DNA from: Heligmosomoides polygyrus polygyrus
Taxonomy: Eukaryota; Nematoda; Chromadorea; Rhabditida; Heligmosomidae
Direction of reading: 5' to 3'
NCBI GenBank assembly: GCA_947396885.1
Contig: OX377203.1
Coordinates: 29,825,253 to 29,889,252, forward strand
DNA length: 64,000 nucleotides
The notes under the pieces are model-generated. The model was not told where the DNA came from. It ran no database searches and was given only the letters and a program-made list of their open reading frames with translations. Shown here one piece after another: positions 33,891 through 47,300 of this stretch. Numbering within the stretch: the stretch's first letter is position 1; every line of letters begins with the position of its first letter. The position numbers and the translations under genes are program-made.

Positions 33891-35900
33891 ATTCTACCAT
33901 GATTTTTGCACATGCCGAGGCTCACGAATACGATGCGCAGTAAGTTGTATAATAAGGGCTAGTTAACATTGAATCGTTTTTGTGACCTACTATTCCGCAA
34001 AATTAGGTTCCACCGCATGTACCTTACTATGTGGACAATAACGTCAAGTTTTTAGACACCAGATATACGAATACTCCACCGCCTGCGTAGTACTGAAATT
34101 CGAGACAGAGATTTCGCCGAAGAATATTTAGCAGAAACCTCAGTTCACACAAATCATACAAATTATATTCTTCTTCAGCGTTTGTCCCCTTCCTCGCGGG
34201 GTCCGCTTTTCTGGTGACATTTCGCCATCTTTCCCGACCTCGTGCTAAATCAGGCAGGAGACCAACTACTTTTATATCATACATAATATATGGTAAACTG
34301 CACTTCGATTCCGCCGTAGCCATTTACGTATGAAAAACGCTTCCGCGTTTTAACGACAGGTGCACCTTCTCGCTGTAAAGCAACTGAAATACCTCTCAGT
34401 CCGCAACCCCATTCAAAACGTTCTGTTTCTAGTTATTAAACTGAGCAGACACCTCTTATGCAAAACAACGAAGTGGAAGCGAAGAACTTATCACGTTGTC
34501 ATTTGGTGATAAAAACGCGCTTCTGAATCATTTCTAACGAGATTTTGCTCAGCGATAAGTAGCACTGAAATTGCGCAAAAAGAACACAGCAGATCCATGT
34601 TAAACAAACACAAGCAAAAACAAGCACTTCCGAGAGACGTTGTAGCGTTTATAATGGTTTCTTGTTTTATAACCACTGCACAGGCGTCTCCCTCTCCTTT
34701 CCTTTCTCAACATTTGCATATCAATTCTTCACAGTATTTCTGTTCCTTATATGTCTTTTAGATCATCACAGAGACATTCACCAAGAAAAGTATAAAACTA
34801 AGTATTACAGCTGTACATCTTCAAAGAAAGCTTTAAGCCAACAGTTCTTCAAGGAAAGTCCCTGCAGTTAGACAAACAGCAACTGCAGGTACTCAGTGTA
34901 CACAGCAAGAAGAATGGGGTAGGAGAAAAAATGAAGCGCTCGCTGGTCTGTGAGTGAAGTTGCCTGGCCAGGTAAACACTTTCTCTTCATACTAATTTGG
35001 CACGTTTTGTCACTGGAAGACGTTAGTACCCCATTCCCCTTCTCTATTTTGACTTACCGCTTTGAGAGAATACAAAAATTTCTTTACACTCTTCACTCTC
35101 ACTTTATTTAAGCATAAGCTTTATTTTTATGAGTTTTCCGCATCAGATGAAAAAGAAATGTGAAAAAATAAGACGAAAAACGGTGATAGAAAATAATAGA
35201 AACCCGATGTCTGATAGTCTTGCAAGTAAGAAAGAAAAATGCACCATAACCTATTGCAGTGAGGAAACGGCCAAATGAGGACGAGGAGAAAATATTTGTT
35301 TGGCCAGACAAACTCGTTCCGTATGTGAGGGCAGAACACTAGATATTCAGGGGCTAAGATGCTGTATGCTACAATGCGGGCTAAACAAATACAGAAGACC
35401 GAGCTAGTGTCCCTTTACGAAGAAATGGTTACCAAAGAGCAACCAACAACGACAGCATTCAACGAACAAACCGCCATCAGCCTTAGAAAACACCATCAGG
35501 CCTTTCTAGCAATGCTCCCCAGGTTTAAGGACTGACAGCTGGAGAATTTCCTACTTCACGCTTAATAGCTGGTAGTGGAAAGAGCTGATACCAAGGTAGT
35601 TCAATTACCCTTCAGATCCAGCACTCATATATGCCATAAGTGAGTTCTCCCCAATCTGACAGATCAGCCGTAATCCCTCACTTCTAGCAGGCACATCATA
35701 GGGAGCCTTGGATCTATCCTAGTGGGAGAGGGGGGGGGGCACTTCAATCTTCTTGGCAACGATGGGTAGATTGGAAATGAAGCTTTAAATTTTGCAAATG
35801 CGACACACTGATGAAACCCGCGAGAGGACGCTTCTTTGCAATGCCGGTACTGATCAACCCATTGGGATGTGTTTTGCTTTTCTAACGGTCGGTGCCCCCT
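33891..35900. other. no supported gene
   Basis: A minus-strand frame at 34027-34323 contains LARGRERWRN, which resembles the C-terminal end of non-LTR reverse transcriptases, but there is too little to assign. G-run near 35730. Confidence 0.3.
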
Positions 35901-35922
35901 CCGACTAGGATAGGGCCATTAC

Positions 35923-36300
35923 ATGCCTGGAGGGGCAGCTGTCCGCACAACAGGGACGGACGGCAACGGCCATGAGCCTGTGACGGACCCCTGGCAGGGA
36001 AGTGGGGCCCGACGGGGAACAATCGGCGACGAGGGCGACGACGACTTCGCGCTCGCCGAGTGCAAGTCGGCGCCTGCCCCCTCGTCGGCGAGAAGCTTAT
36101 CGGAAAACGGCGAGCTGGCAACGCGCCAGAATTTTGAACAGCGCTCAGTTGCGACGAAAGCGCTGCGGCGGCGGCGCGTGTCTGCCACTGGAGCACGAAA
36201 TCTTGACCTATTAAGTGTGGCTAGCTCTGCTGTGCTGTGCTTCTGCACTTCCTCCAATTGCCGCAGCGTTAACCTTGTCCGTATTTTAGCTAGCGGTTAA
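35923..36300 (+). CDS. GC-rich open frame, status uncertain
   Basis: A 125-codon plus-strand frame with strong G/C third positions in its first 80 codons (acidic GDEGDDDFALAE, then Ser/Arg-rich). The minus strand is also open (35919-36257, 112 codons). The block is much richer in GC than its surroundings, so it may be a real exon on one strand; I cannot tell which, and recognise no family. It could be a 5' exon of a neighbour. Confidence 0.25.
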   Translation: MPGGAAVRTTGTDGNGHEPVTDPWQGSGARRGTIGDEGDDDFALAECKSAPAPSSARSLSENGELATRQNFEQRSVATKALRRRRVSATGARNLDLLSVASSAVLCFCTSSNCRSVNLVRILASG

Positions 36301-36470
36301 TACAAACGAATTATATCCCAGAATTAAAGCGGATTGTTGTTGCGGGGTTCAAATGAGGTGCCGTCACTTGGATGAGCCAGTGGTTATCTTCATCTTCATC
36401 CTTGAAGACATATGTCACCATACGCAATTCACAACAGGAAGTAGACGTAAAACAAAACAGTAGAAAACTC

Positions 36471-36851
36471 GGCGCTATGGTAGTTGGGGAGGGGGGGTCA
36501 CCATGGCCTGTCGCGGCGCGTAGCTACATATAGCGAATGTGAATGCAGTCTTATCTCCGCTTTTCGATTACAGATCCGTGTTTTACGTGCTTCCGAATTT
36601 GGCAAAGGAGGGAACTCCAGGATGTAGGCAATTCTAGCACGGGTGCTGCGCCACTCGAGCCACACTCCAGCTGGAGTCCCTTCCCCTGCCTAAATCTGTG
36701 CTCTCCTCCGCGTGAGCGGAGGAGAGCACAGAACAGAGCTATAGCATTGTTTGGTTGTTTCCTTTACTATCAGTGTGTTACAGTTTCTTTTTTTTTTGTC
36801 TGTGACACTTTTTGCAAGGTGACACCCCCCCCCCCCAACTACCATAGCGCC
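36471..36851. mobile_element. short inverted-repeat element (MITE-like)
   Basis: GGCGCTATGGTAGTTGGGG at 36471-36489 is matched by its reverse complement at 36833-36851. The match extends through G- and C-runs on the inner side. No transposase is inside. A perfect 15-bp hairpin (TGTGCTCTCCTCCGC at 36697-36711, partner 36716-36730) sits within it. Confidence 0.6.
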
Positions 36852-37320
36852 GAAAACTCTAATGGAACCACAACATAGAACAGGAAACATGGAAATTTAA
36901 TTGCAAGCGGGCGAATTCATCAGGAAACCCTACGTATTTAAAGCAGTTTTTAAAGGCAGAAAGCGGTAAAGAGAGTATGTTCTTATTAAGCGGTTTCTGT
37001 GGCACTAAGCAGGCTTGCGCTCGCTCCGATACTGCACATGGTCGTGGAACGTTCACACGGACACGGTTTCTGTGTTTCCTTCCCTAGCCTAGTTCTCACA
37101 GACCTGCTTAGTACCGTTCCTGTTTGGTTCCGCACGAGAGTGTTGTGCTTGAAAGGGCAGTGAAGCACCACGCACAATAGAGCGTAGTGAGGTCCTATTT
37201 TAGAGACCAAGGGGCTCCGTCTTACCGTACTATCTTGAACTTGTTCTTTGAGGCCAGCAGCTACTTGATGGTGTTGGTGCAATCCCAAAGAACGAGGAGG
37301 CGAGACGTTAAAGAGGATTA

Positions 37321-37731
37321 CATGTGAACTGGTCCCCGAAAAGTTCCGTCACACGCGAGCGGCGAGAGTCAGACGAGCAGAGTGAGTCTCCAGATTGGGC
37401 TAGGGAAGGGACTCCGGGGTGTGGCGAACAGGGAGGCGTGGAGTGCACGAGACGACACGACGAAAGATTACATGTGAACTGGTCCCCGAAAAGTTCCGTC
37501 ACGCGCGAGCGGCGAGAGTCAGACGAGCAGAGTGACTCTCCAGATTGGGCTAGGGAAGGGACTCCGGGGTGTGGCGAACAGGGAGGCGTGGAGTGCACGA
37601 GACGGCACGACGAAAAACCGCGCGCCGCCTCGGCACTGTGCCAAGCGGACCAGTTCTCCGGCAACGACGACGAAAAACCGCGCGCCGCCTCGGCACTATG
37701 CCAAGCGGACCAGTTCTCCGGCAACGGTTAA
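37321..37731 (+). repeat. two nested tandem duplications, 150-bp and 60-bp units, open on both strands
   Basis: A 150-bp unit starting at 37321 repeats at 37471 with few changes. It is followed by a 60-bp unit at 37611 repeated at 37671. Both unit lengths are multiples of three, so the plus frame 37324-37731 and the minus frame 37308-37724 both stay open through all copies. Plus-strand codons end mostly in G or C. Whether either frame is translated is unknown. Confidence 0.7.
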
Positions 37732-37734
37732 AGA

Positions 37735-38301
37735 GGGAACCAGCTGTCCAATTGCGGCTCGCTACCCCCATCCCCAGATTGCTCGTAGAATAGACTAAAT
37801 GGCACAGTCGCTGATGTTGTCTGGCAAAGTCAGGGGCGGGGGCTGTAGGGAAGATGCCTCTCGACCGTCACAGAATGCGATCACATACGGAGGAGGCCCC
37901 ATTGGTAGGATGCAATTAATGTCCTTTTGTTGAATTGCGGTGAGAACTTCGAATAGTTCACGCTTTAGTAGAAGGGTGAGACAGAAGTCTCGAAAAAAAG
38001 GAACCTGAGGTCGCAGAAGCGCAATCTCGTGCATGACATGGCGTTTTTGGTATGTCGCGTCGTGGACGTTCGTCGTGTTAACCGGAACCTGGATGATATA
38101 TCAAGAAGCATTTTTAAAAGACGACTACATAGATAGTAGCACCTATTTCCCATTCTTTCTACACATACTTCCAACGTTTATGTATATAACTACTACATGA
38201 TCTGGCATTAGAACTATGTAGTTTGGTCATTCCACAATTTAACGCTGATAATTCTATCCACTGATGCTGTCATTTTCAGCTCTCCGATTCAGAATGCGAC
38301 A
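37735..38301. other. spacer upstream of GUF1
   Basis: No supported exon. It should contain the GUF1 promoter, but no clear core-promoter motif stands out. Confidence 0.4.
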
Positions 38302-41300
38302 ATGACGAGAATTGTGTTTCGGCCGCGACCAGCCTTGCAGTTGTTGCGCAAATTTTCACTGAGAGCCGAGGATCCAACAAAACTCGTCGATATTAGCAAA
38401 TATACGTCGGATAAAATACGGAACTTCAGGTGAGTCGTTTTGTTATTTAAGACGATAAATGCGGCGCAGACCAAGGTTCTTGGTTTTGATCCTTTATGCG
38501 CAACTCAAGATAATTCCAGGGTAATTGACGTGAAGAATAAAAGATTAACCTATTGATCAGCTGGCCATCCTTGAGTCCCTATAGAGATCAAAAAAGCCTT
38601 CAATATGCGTTTTTCCTCCATCATATCCTGTAAATTTAGTTTGCATTGCGCATAAAGGACTTGATTGGCGCCGCTATTTACCATTATCCCAAACGTAATA
38701 AACGTCCGCGATGATCACGGAATATCGTGAAGGGACTTTGCGTATTTTTCCAATAGAAAGGCTTGTGGTGGCCAAATGGTAGACAAATCACTGCCTCAGT
38801 GTTCTTATTGCTTGTTGAAAAGGTATAGTACCAATTCAGCGACCCCAGAGATATGGATGGTTTGGGTGGTCTAGGTCCTAAATGCGATTGGAGTCAATTC
38901 AAGGTTGCTGCAAGTATTTGTGCCTCCTCCGGAGAACACACGCTTTCTGAGAAGTGTTATCGTTTGATTCCGTTATTCTAATTACACATGTGAAGCAGCT
39001 TTAGCTCACTTGCTACTGCGACTGCTTGACGCTTTTCTGCGCAATGTTTGCGCGCCTTCCTATCGCGATCGAAAAATGTTCGAGTAACGTAACAGTCAAG
39101 TGTTGGAGGAGTATTTGGTGGAGCACGTTAGCTATGAGCTCATTTGATCTGTCAGCCTACTCTTGCATAGCTTTGCCGAAATTCCTGCCTTTTTGGATTT
39201 GCGATTAGTGTCAGACCTACCTGGAGGGAAAAACGGTTCATTTGTTTATCTGAGTGGTGCACTCCATAGGTTATTCCATAGGTTCGTACGCTTTCAGAAT
39301 GTCTGCACTATATGGAAGTGCGGTAAAATGCGTTGCTCATCTTCAAATGACACCGTTTTCTGCTTCTAGGGACCATTATCACGCGCAGCGGCTGAAACGT
39401 GCTACACGATTGTTTCAGCATAGTTGCACATGTCGACCACGGCAAGAGCACCTTGGCGGATCGCCTGCTGGAACTGACGGGAGTAATCAAGCCAGGGGAA
39501 CGAAACAGTCAAATGCTCGATCGCTTACCTGTGGAAAGGGAGCGAGGGATAACAGTAAAGGCTCAGACGGTTGCCCTACCATACAAGGTAAGTCCTCTCT
39601 CTGCATCTCCTCTTCTTTCGTAGTCTAAGGTTGTATTTCCGGATTTCCTACTGAACCTGATCGACACACCTGGCCATGCTGATTTCTCTGCCGAAGTGAG
39701 ACGCTCCCTCGCTGTTTGTGATGGTATTCTTCTTTTAGTGGCTGCAAATCAAGGAGTGCAAGCGCAGGTACTTTGTAGCAATCGGCGTTACTGAACATTT
39801 GTGCTATTTCTCATGTCTGCGTTTCTTTTTTCTTACATCTGTTTTTTGTTTGTTTATCTTATTTATGGATAAAAGGGGGTGATCAAGGATTAAGCATGAA
39901 ATAACAGATAAAAAACAAGTGACGTAAAGACCTATCCACAACTTAGTGAACGCGACTAATTGTGGCGTCTGTGAAAAGGTTAGTTTCCCAGGATACGTAT
40001 TAGAAGAGTTGGAACTAACAAAAACTCACGCGATTAGTTGAGGGGGAGATAAAATTTGTATACAGAAACTCTGTCAATGGTGCCGGACTTATATAGAACT
40101 TTTTTTTATTATTGTATAGAACTCTTACATAGAACTTCAGACGAACTTTTTTGAAAAAGAAAAGCGTGTAATTTTATTGATTAGCTTTAACTTTTCTTTA
40201 TTATATAGAAAAGCACTCCATCTACCACCCTCTTCTTTTTTACCCGAATTATTGATTGAAGCTGAATTTTATCCTTTAGCTTTTGCTCTAGTGATCCTGT
40301 TTTCAGACGATCGCGAATTTCTGGCTCGCTTTTGAGAGGAATATACACATCATTCCAGTTATTAACAAGATCGATTTGAATGGGGCTAATATACCAAAGG
40401 TACGTGTTTGGCTGTGTGTATTCTTTCGGGAAGTGTCCCAGAATTTGTTTTAGGTCGAGAACCAGTTGAAGAATCTGTTCGAGTTTGATCCGCAAGAGTC
40501 GCTCAAAATCTCCGCTAAATCTGGTCATAATGTAGATAAGCTATTTGATCTAATCATTAATAGGATTCCCCCTCCGACGACCAAGAGAGAGGCTCCATTC
40601 AGGTAAGTGTTTTAATAGAATTTTCATCAAAACTGAATCTTTGGGAACACTTTCAGAGGCCAAATATTTGACTCCATGTTCGATCACTTTCGTGGGGCCA
40701 TTGCATTTATTCGTGTCGCTGATGGGTGTATTAGGAAAGGACAAAGGATTAGATCCCATCACAACTCCAAAGAATACGATGTCGTGGAGGTATGTTCTTT
40801 GTTTTCGAATCCATCCATTCAGTCGACTTGCACTTTCTAGTTCAGGTCGGTATAATGCGACCAGACATGACACCCTGTACATCGCTCAGCGCTGGGCAGG
40901 TTGGCTATGTCATTTGTGGGATGAAAACAGTCAAGGTCAGTGAGGTTCCTTGAGGTTCTGTTCTGCCCTTATCTGTGTAAGTCAAAGCCTGGTTAAAGGA
41001 GGCTACAGTTGGTGAGACACTTTTCACTGCTGAAGAGGGTCACACGGTGGTCGCGTTTCCAGGCTTCAGTCCTATCAAGCCCACAGTTTATGCTGGTCTT
41101 TTCCCTGTGGAAACGTCGGAGTATGAAGACCTCAAACAGGTATGCCTGCACTGCAACTGCTGCGCTACCAACCTCCATCACTGCGTTGTTCAGGCAGTGG
41201 AGAGGCTCAGTCTCAACGATCCTTCCGTTGTGATCATTGCCGATTCTAGTCCGGCGCTTGGCCTAGGGTGGAAAGTTTGTGAGCGGTATTTCCCAACAAA

Positions 41301-44300
41301 GGGTTTGAAGCAGTATAGGTCAAAATTTCAGATGGGTTTCCTTGGCGTGCTGCATATGGAAGTGTTTGGCGCTCGGTTAGACCAGGAGTATGGAACGAGT
41401 GTCATTCTCACTCAGCCTTCTGTCGAATTCAAAGCCATCGTGAAGGTAGGGTGTTAGTTCTTCTATGTTGTAAAACACCTTTAGGTTTTTTTAGGACAAC
41501 GAAACAATTCGAAAAAAGAGGTTCGGCGGCAAGGGTGAAATCAGCATCATAGACCCTAGTAAATTCCCCGAAGAGAGCGACATCGAGAAGTTCCTTGAGC
41601 CCGTCGTTACGGTAAGCCTTATTTCAGTGGCCTAAGTGCTTCGTGGATGCTTCAGTTATCATTCTGTGCATTATTTCGACCATGATTCGTATCCTTTTGG
41701 CTGTTTATTCCCGTTAGGGAAAATATCTTGATGTTGTCTTCAAATGTTGTATCCAATGAATGTTAGCTTCCCTGCACTGCTCATAACCCAGCATAGTTGT
41801 GGTGTAATGCGGTACCTAAATTGTTAACTAAACCAGGGGTACATCAAGCAATTTATTCCACTTCGATTATAGTTGAATCATGGTGTGATGTTAAATGTGA
41901 TAGCGGATCAGTTCAAGCTTTGAAGTTATGACCTTTTAGCTCGCCTTATCCTGCTAACGCTTCGACATGACAAAGGCTTAGGAAGTTGTTCGTAGTAGAA
42001 CTATTTGAATGCAGGAGTTTGAAAAAGTTAATAGAACGAGACGAAAGTGAAGTGATGTCGCGCGAACCTTATAGAATCCTCAAAAGAACGGCTATTCTTG
42101 TCCAGAAGAAGGTAGTCTGGAGAAATGAGGCTCCCCCTTCGGCGGAATCGATTGTGATAAGGTCAATAGACGAAACGAACACATGAGTTAGGCACTCAAA
42201 GCGCCGTGGGTTGCTTTAGAAAACCACGCCATCAATAGAAGGGCAGGAAAATAAACTAAGAAGATTCCCTTTTCGTCTCATCCTTCGATTACCTTTTGAA
42301 ACTGCTGTGAGTTTGAATGGTCCTTGAACAAGTAGCTTCTGAAACTCCTCCTACCTTCTCAAGACCCGAATGGTCGAGACTTTAACAGAACAAAGTGTGC
42401 TGGACAGTCGTGTTTCGCAGCTTGAACCAGCTATCACTATCGCAAAGATTCCTTTTTGTGCATATTTCATTTAATCCATACGTTTCCCATATTGTGATGA
42501 ATACAGGATTGGCGGAAGCATGCGTCAGCCCTGCTGCCGCGTATGGCAGCCGGTTATATCTTTGCACTCAGTCATGGGTCACCGCATTTATAGGAGCCAC
42601 TTGCCTTATTAATCCCAGCACTTTCCAGCTGAAGCTTATCGTAGTTTGCTGTTCGTGTTTCAGTACTGAGGCACAAGCCGCCTCCCTCGTTATCGCACTC
42701 ATGCCTTAGGCCAGTTGTTACAGGTGCGCATCATCGTTCCAGCTGAAATGATGGGCACAGTGAATGGTTTGTGCTCCGACTGTCGTGGAGAACGCGGCGA
42801 TGTGAGCTCCATTGATGAAAACCGGCTGCTGATAGTATGGAAGTTGCCCTTAGCTGAAGGTCAGACTACTTCCCTTAAGTGTCTGGAAAATCGTTGCCAA
42901 CTCTAATTATCTCCGGATTTTCAGTGGTTATCGACTTCTTTGACCGTCTAAAGCGGCTTACCTCCGGGTACGCGTCGTTTGATTATGAACCCGATGGTTA
43001 CCAGGAGACGAAACTCATCAAGCTAACGATTACAATTAATGGAAGAGAAGTAAATTTGAATCCATTTTTACTGAATTTCGTCAAAAATAATTGACTTCGG
43101 TAGTTGCGATACAAGTGAAATTTCCTGCCTGTTACAAGGAAGTTGTGCTGCTTTAATATAGTCGAGCATTTAGGTGCCCGAATTTTCACAAATCATTCCT
43201 GCCGTAATGGCTAATGAGCGTGCAAAGCTCCTGGTTCATCGGTTGAAGCGAGAAATCCCACGGCAGCAATTTGAAGTGACCATCAAAGGTGAGGTCTCAC
43301 ACATCAGTCGTGCTATGGTAAAACAGCAACAGCAACGATAGCCTGAAGGAGATTGGGTTGGATCGTACACTTTTCTAAGGTTCCGACAAGTGTGGATGCG
43401 GTCTTACAGCATATATGCGTGATATTCTTAGTTGTCCATGTAGACCGCGGTTCTTCACTCAACTGTTAGGCTTTAAATAAACAGGTCAGATTGCGGCATT
43501 GGGGTACGGGAACGGGTCGAAAGCGTGACGCCTGGAAAAGGAGCATTGGAGCAGGGAAGAGCGAAGAGAGAAATTTTTGAAAGCTTTTTCAAGAAATAGA
43601 ATACGGAAATTTCAAAACTAGCATTTCTTCTATCTATTAGGTTGTAACGAATTAAATGGCACTGGCTCGCGCCATTTTTTGGCGCGTCTTTACGCATTTT
43701 ATCAAGAACAAACCGTAACATGTGGCATATCATTTAGAAGCGCAAACTTTGCTCTACCGGTGAGTACCAAATTTTCTATGTAAAAGTGGGAAAACTTTAG
43801 AGTTTTATTGACTTTTTTGCAGATGGACAAAAGGGTAATCCGAGGCATTTACTTGTATGAATTCAAGCTGGGCACTACAGCTAAGGAGGCGGACGAGATA
43901 ATCAACGCCGCATTCGGTCAAGGATGTTCCACAGTTCGGACGGCGTATCGTTGGTATCAGAAGTTCCGGAATGGAGATGAGAGCTTGGAAGAACATGAAG
44001 GTCGTGGGAGGCATAGTGATGTTGATGAGGACAAGCTAAGAGATGTGGTAGAGGAGGATCCACACAAAGGTACCAGGGAGATAGCGAAGGTTCTCGGCGT
44101 CAGTCACAACACAGCTGCCCGGCATCTGAAGGAAATTGGGAAGACTGGAAAGATGGGTGCCTCACGAGCTGTCTGAGGAGCAAAGAAACCGACGATATGA
44201 GATCTCGTCCGCACTGCTTCTACGGAACGAAACGGACCCATTCCTTGATCGCATCGTAACCTGTGACGAGAAATGGATAATGTACGACAACAGGCGACGA

Positions 44301-47300
44301 TCGGCACAGTGGGTGAACAGCGATGAGAGCCCCAAGGTTATTGCGAAGCCGGAATTGCACCAAAAGAAAGTAATGGTGACAGTATGGTGGTGTTCGCTGG
44401 GAATTATTCACCACAGCTTCCTCCCTCCCGGTGAATCCATCACGGCAGAGAAGTACTGCATTGAAATTGAAGAAATGATGAAAAAGCTGAAGGATATCCG
44501 GCCGGCCTTGGTAAACCGAAGGCGAGTTTTCCTTCTGCACGACAATGCTCGCCCCCATGTAGCACGAATGACGTTGCAGAAATTGAATGAGCTGAGCATT
44601 GAAACTCTACCACATCCTCCGTTTTCTCCCGACTTCTCCCCAACAGACTACCATTTCTTCAAGCATCTTGGCGACTTCTTGGTAGGGAAAATATTCAAAT
44701 ACCAACAGGATGCCGAAAGTGCCTTCGAAGATTTCGTCAATTCCAGAACTTCTGATTTTTATGCTACTGGGATAAAAAGCTTGTGTCACGTTGGCAAAGA
44801 TGTGTAGAATCAGAAGGTTTTTATTGCCTACAAGCCGAGATATTAACTGTTTAAATTTACAGTGGTTCAGTGCTATTTATTTCGTTACAACCTAATATTT
44901 TATCTAAAGCTGCATTTTTCAGTAGAAAATTCGTTTGTGTGACTGGAAGCGTGATCCCACGCCGTTTGTTGTTACTTGCTTATGTGTCTATATAATTCCT
45001 GCTACAAACGAAACGAAACGAAAATCATGAATAGCGAGCGTGTCCTAAAAGTAAGAGCATTCGTTCATCAAATTCGGAGCGGAAGAAGCGTGAAGCACAC
45101 ATTAGAATAAATTGTAAGTGGTGGAGGGTTCCAATTATCACATTTAGGTTAGAATATATCAGGTTGAACCCTAGCGCAGCAGGCAATATTCAAGCTTGAT
45201 TGGAAACAAGATGAGTGACAACATTAATTGATTAAGAAAATGGTCCTTTACAAAGAATGAACATGAGTAGTGCTCTCTAACCATTACTTGCATAACTCGG
45301 CACTTTTGCAGAAATGCACTAAACCTGTGCAAATCCATATTTGCAGAGTAATACTTGGACACCAGTGTCTATATCATTTCCATGTCGAATTGGGCACTTT
45401 TCAAGTCTAATTGGGCACTCTTCTAACCTAGCATAAGACATTGGAAATCAAAATGAACCCTTCCAAATCGAAATTATCCTCAGGCAGGTTAAACTACAGA
45501 CTCTATAAAATGGTATGATAATTTTTTATCCAAGGAAAATTTGGTATAACCTCCTTTGATCTTTTTTTCAGTTCACCTGCCCCAATAAGTAGTAATTTTA
45601 TAAAGTTATTATTTTTAGAGAAACAGTCATTGAAATTGGTCTTAAAGCAGAGCAACTCAATTCACTTCATTTATTGCACAAGTTTGCACCTTCAACCAAC
45701 AACAGTAGGCAGAAACACGAACACATGCTGCAGTCTCCTCTTTCCTTGAGCAAAAAAGTATTCTGACCTTTTTGGAAGGTTTAATGTGGAACGAGCTCGT
45801 TTTGATTTGTAGGAGTTCGCTTTGGTTTCAAAAGTATTAGGTTAGCTTAAAAGAGTGTCCAATGTCATTCGAAAAGTGTCCAATTTGATTTTATAAGTGT
45901 CCAATTCGACATGAAAATGGTATATATGCTTAAACCTTGGAAGGTCAATTTTCTAATGAAGAACCAACGTCCTCGTATAGCTGAAGGGTGTTAGCAGATT
46001 CTTATCAGCGCTTGAATGATCTGCACTGGTATGTCTGTTCAGAGAATAAAAGGGGAATCTGATAGTGAGTTTCGATAGATTATTCAGGAAATCCATTTCT
46101 GAGTAAAAGAGTCCTGCAGAGTTTTTGTTTATGGGAATCAGGACCTGTCAGCATCACCACCTTCTGATAGGATTGATATTGCGGAGCGCCTAAGCAGTTT
46201 TCTTAGCGTGACACCCTGCGAAAGCTGCTTCTCCTTCTTGAGAAGCAGGTTTCAGCAGGGTGGTCTCATCAGTTTTCTGGTCTCCGGTTGTTCCACTTCT
46301 GAAGCTCCTCCATCCTTCGCTGGCAATTCTCGTTCACAACATAGAAGGGATGAGGCACATGTCCTCTTCAAAATGTGGTGTCCTCCCTTTCGATCGTTGC
46401 CACTGTTGCTTGTCCCATCTGATGTCAACGTCTTCCGTTCATGAGCGAGAAGGCCCTTCTACAGAACTCTGATCTTCTGAGAAAAATCCAGAGAAGACAG
46501 TACTGGGTCTACAGTATCGAGATATTCGAGCTACGTCGATGCTCAATCATGAGAGCCGATGGGCCTAGTCGTCGAAAGCTTTATGGGCCCGTTATGTAAT
46601 GAGTTTCACTGGCGTCTGCTCGGAGAAATGTTCGTATTCCGCTGAATTTGAAAAGAGCACCGGAACGCCTACCAACCTGTTGATGGTACTTCTCTGTGTA
46701 AGCCCTGAAGAAAAGATACGGCGCACTTCGCCTCCCTTGAACGGCCTATTGATCTGCGTTGGCACCCGATATGAGGGAAGGGAGACGTTACTGGTGAGTG
46801 TTGAAGCAAATCGGCGGTTAACGGTGTCTTTGGTGAAACATCTGATGCAAACTTGGCAGAATCAATGTTTCTTCATAGATCATTAAGTGTTACCATTGCT
46901 GGTTGTCTCGCCATGGGCCAGATTCATCAACCTCTTACCGCCCTCTAACGGTGAAAATACCACCGAACCCCTGATATGACACTCATTAGCATCAGGGGTT
47001 TTGGCGGTGTTTTCACCGTTAGAGGGCGGTAAGCGGTTGATGAATCTGGCTCCAGACCTATCGTTCGTTGACGAGAATGAAAATTTATGAGAAGGATATT
47101 TTACCATCCTGATCTGCAGGCCTGGAGAATGATCAAATTTCTAATTGGCACCCTATTAACTGACAGTTCAGCACAGCTGTTTTCCGGATTGGAAACTTAC
47201 TTCATTAGTGGTATTAAAAATTCGATAAACACAGAAACGGTCATCCTCGATTTCGCCAACGTAGGATTTAATAACTTTAACGCATTCACTCCAGAAAGGT

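Noticed and set aside
41275..41331. Reading through 41194-41445 as one GUF1 exon
   Set aside because: The extra 19 residues interrupt the conserved LepA stretch; removing 41275-41331 (gtttgtg...tttcag) restores [15 protein letters not shown] in frame.
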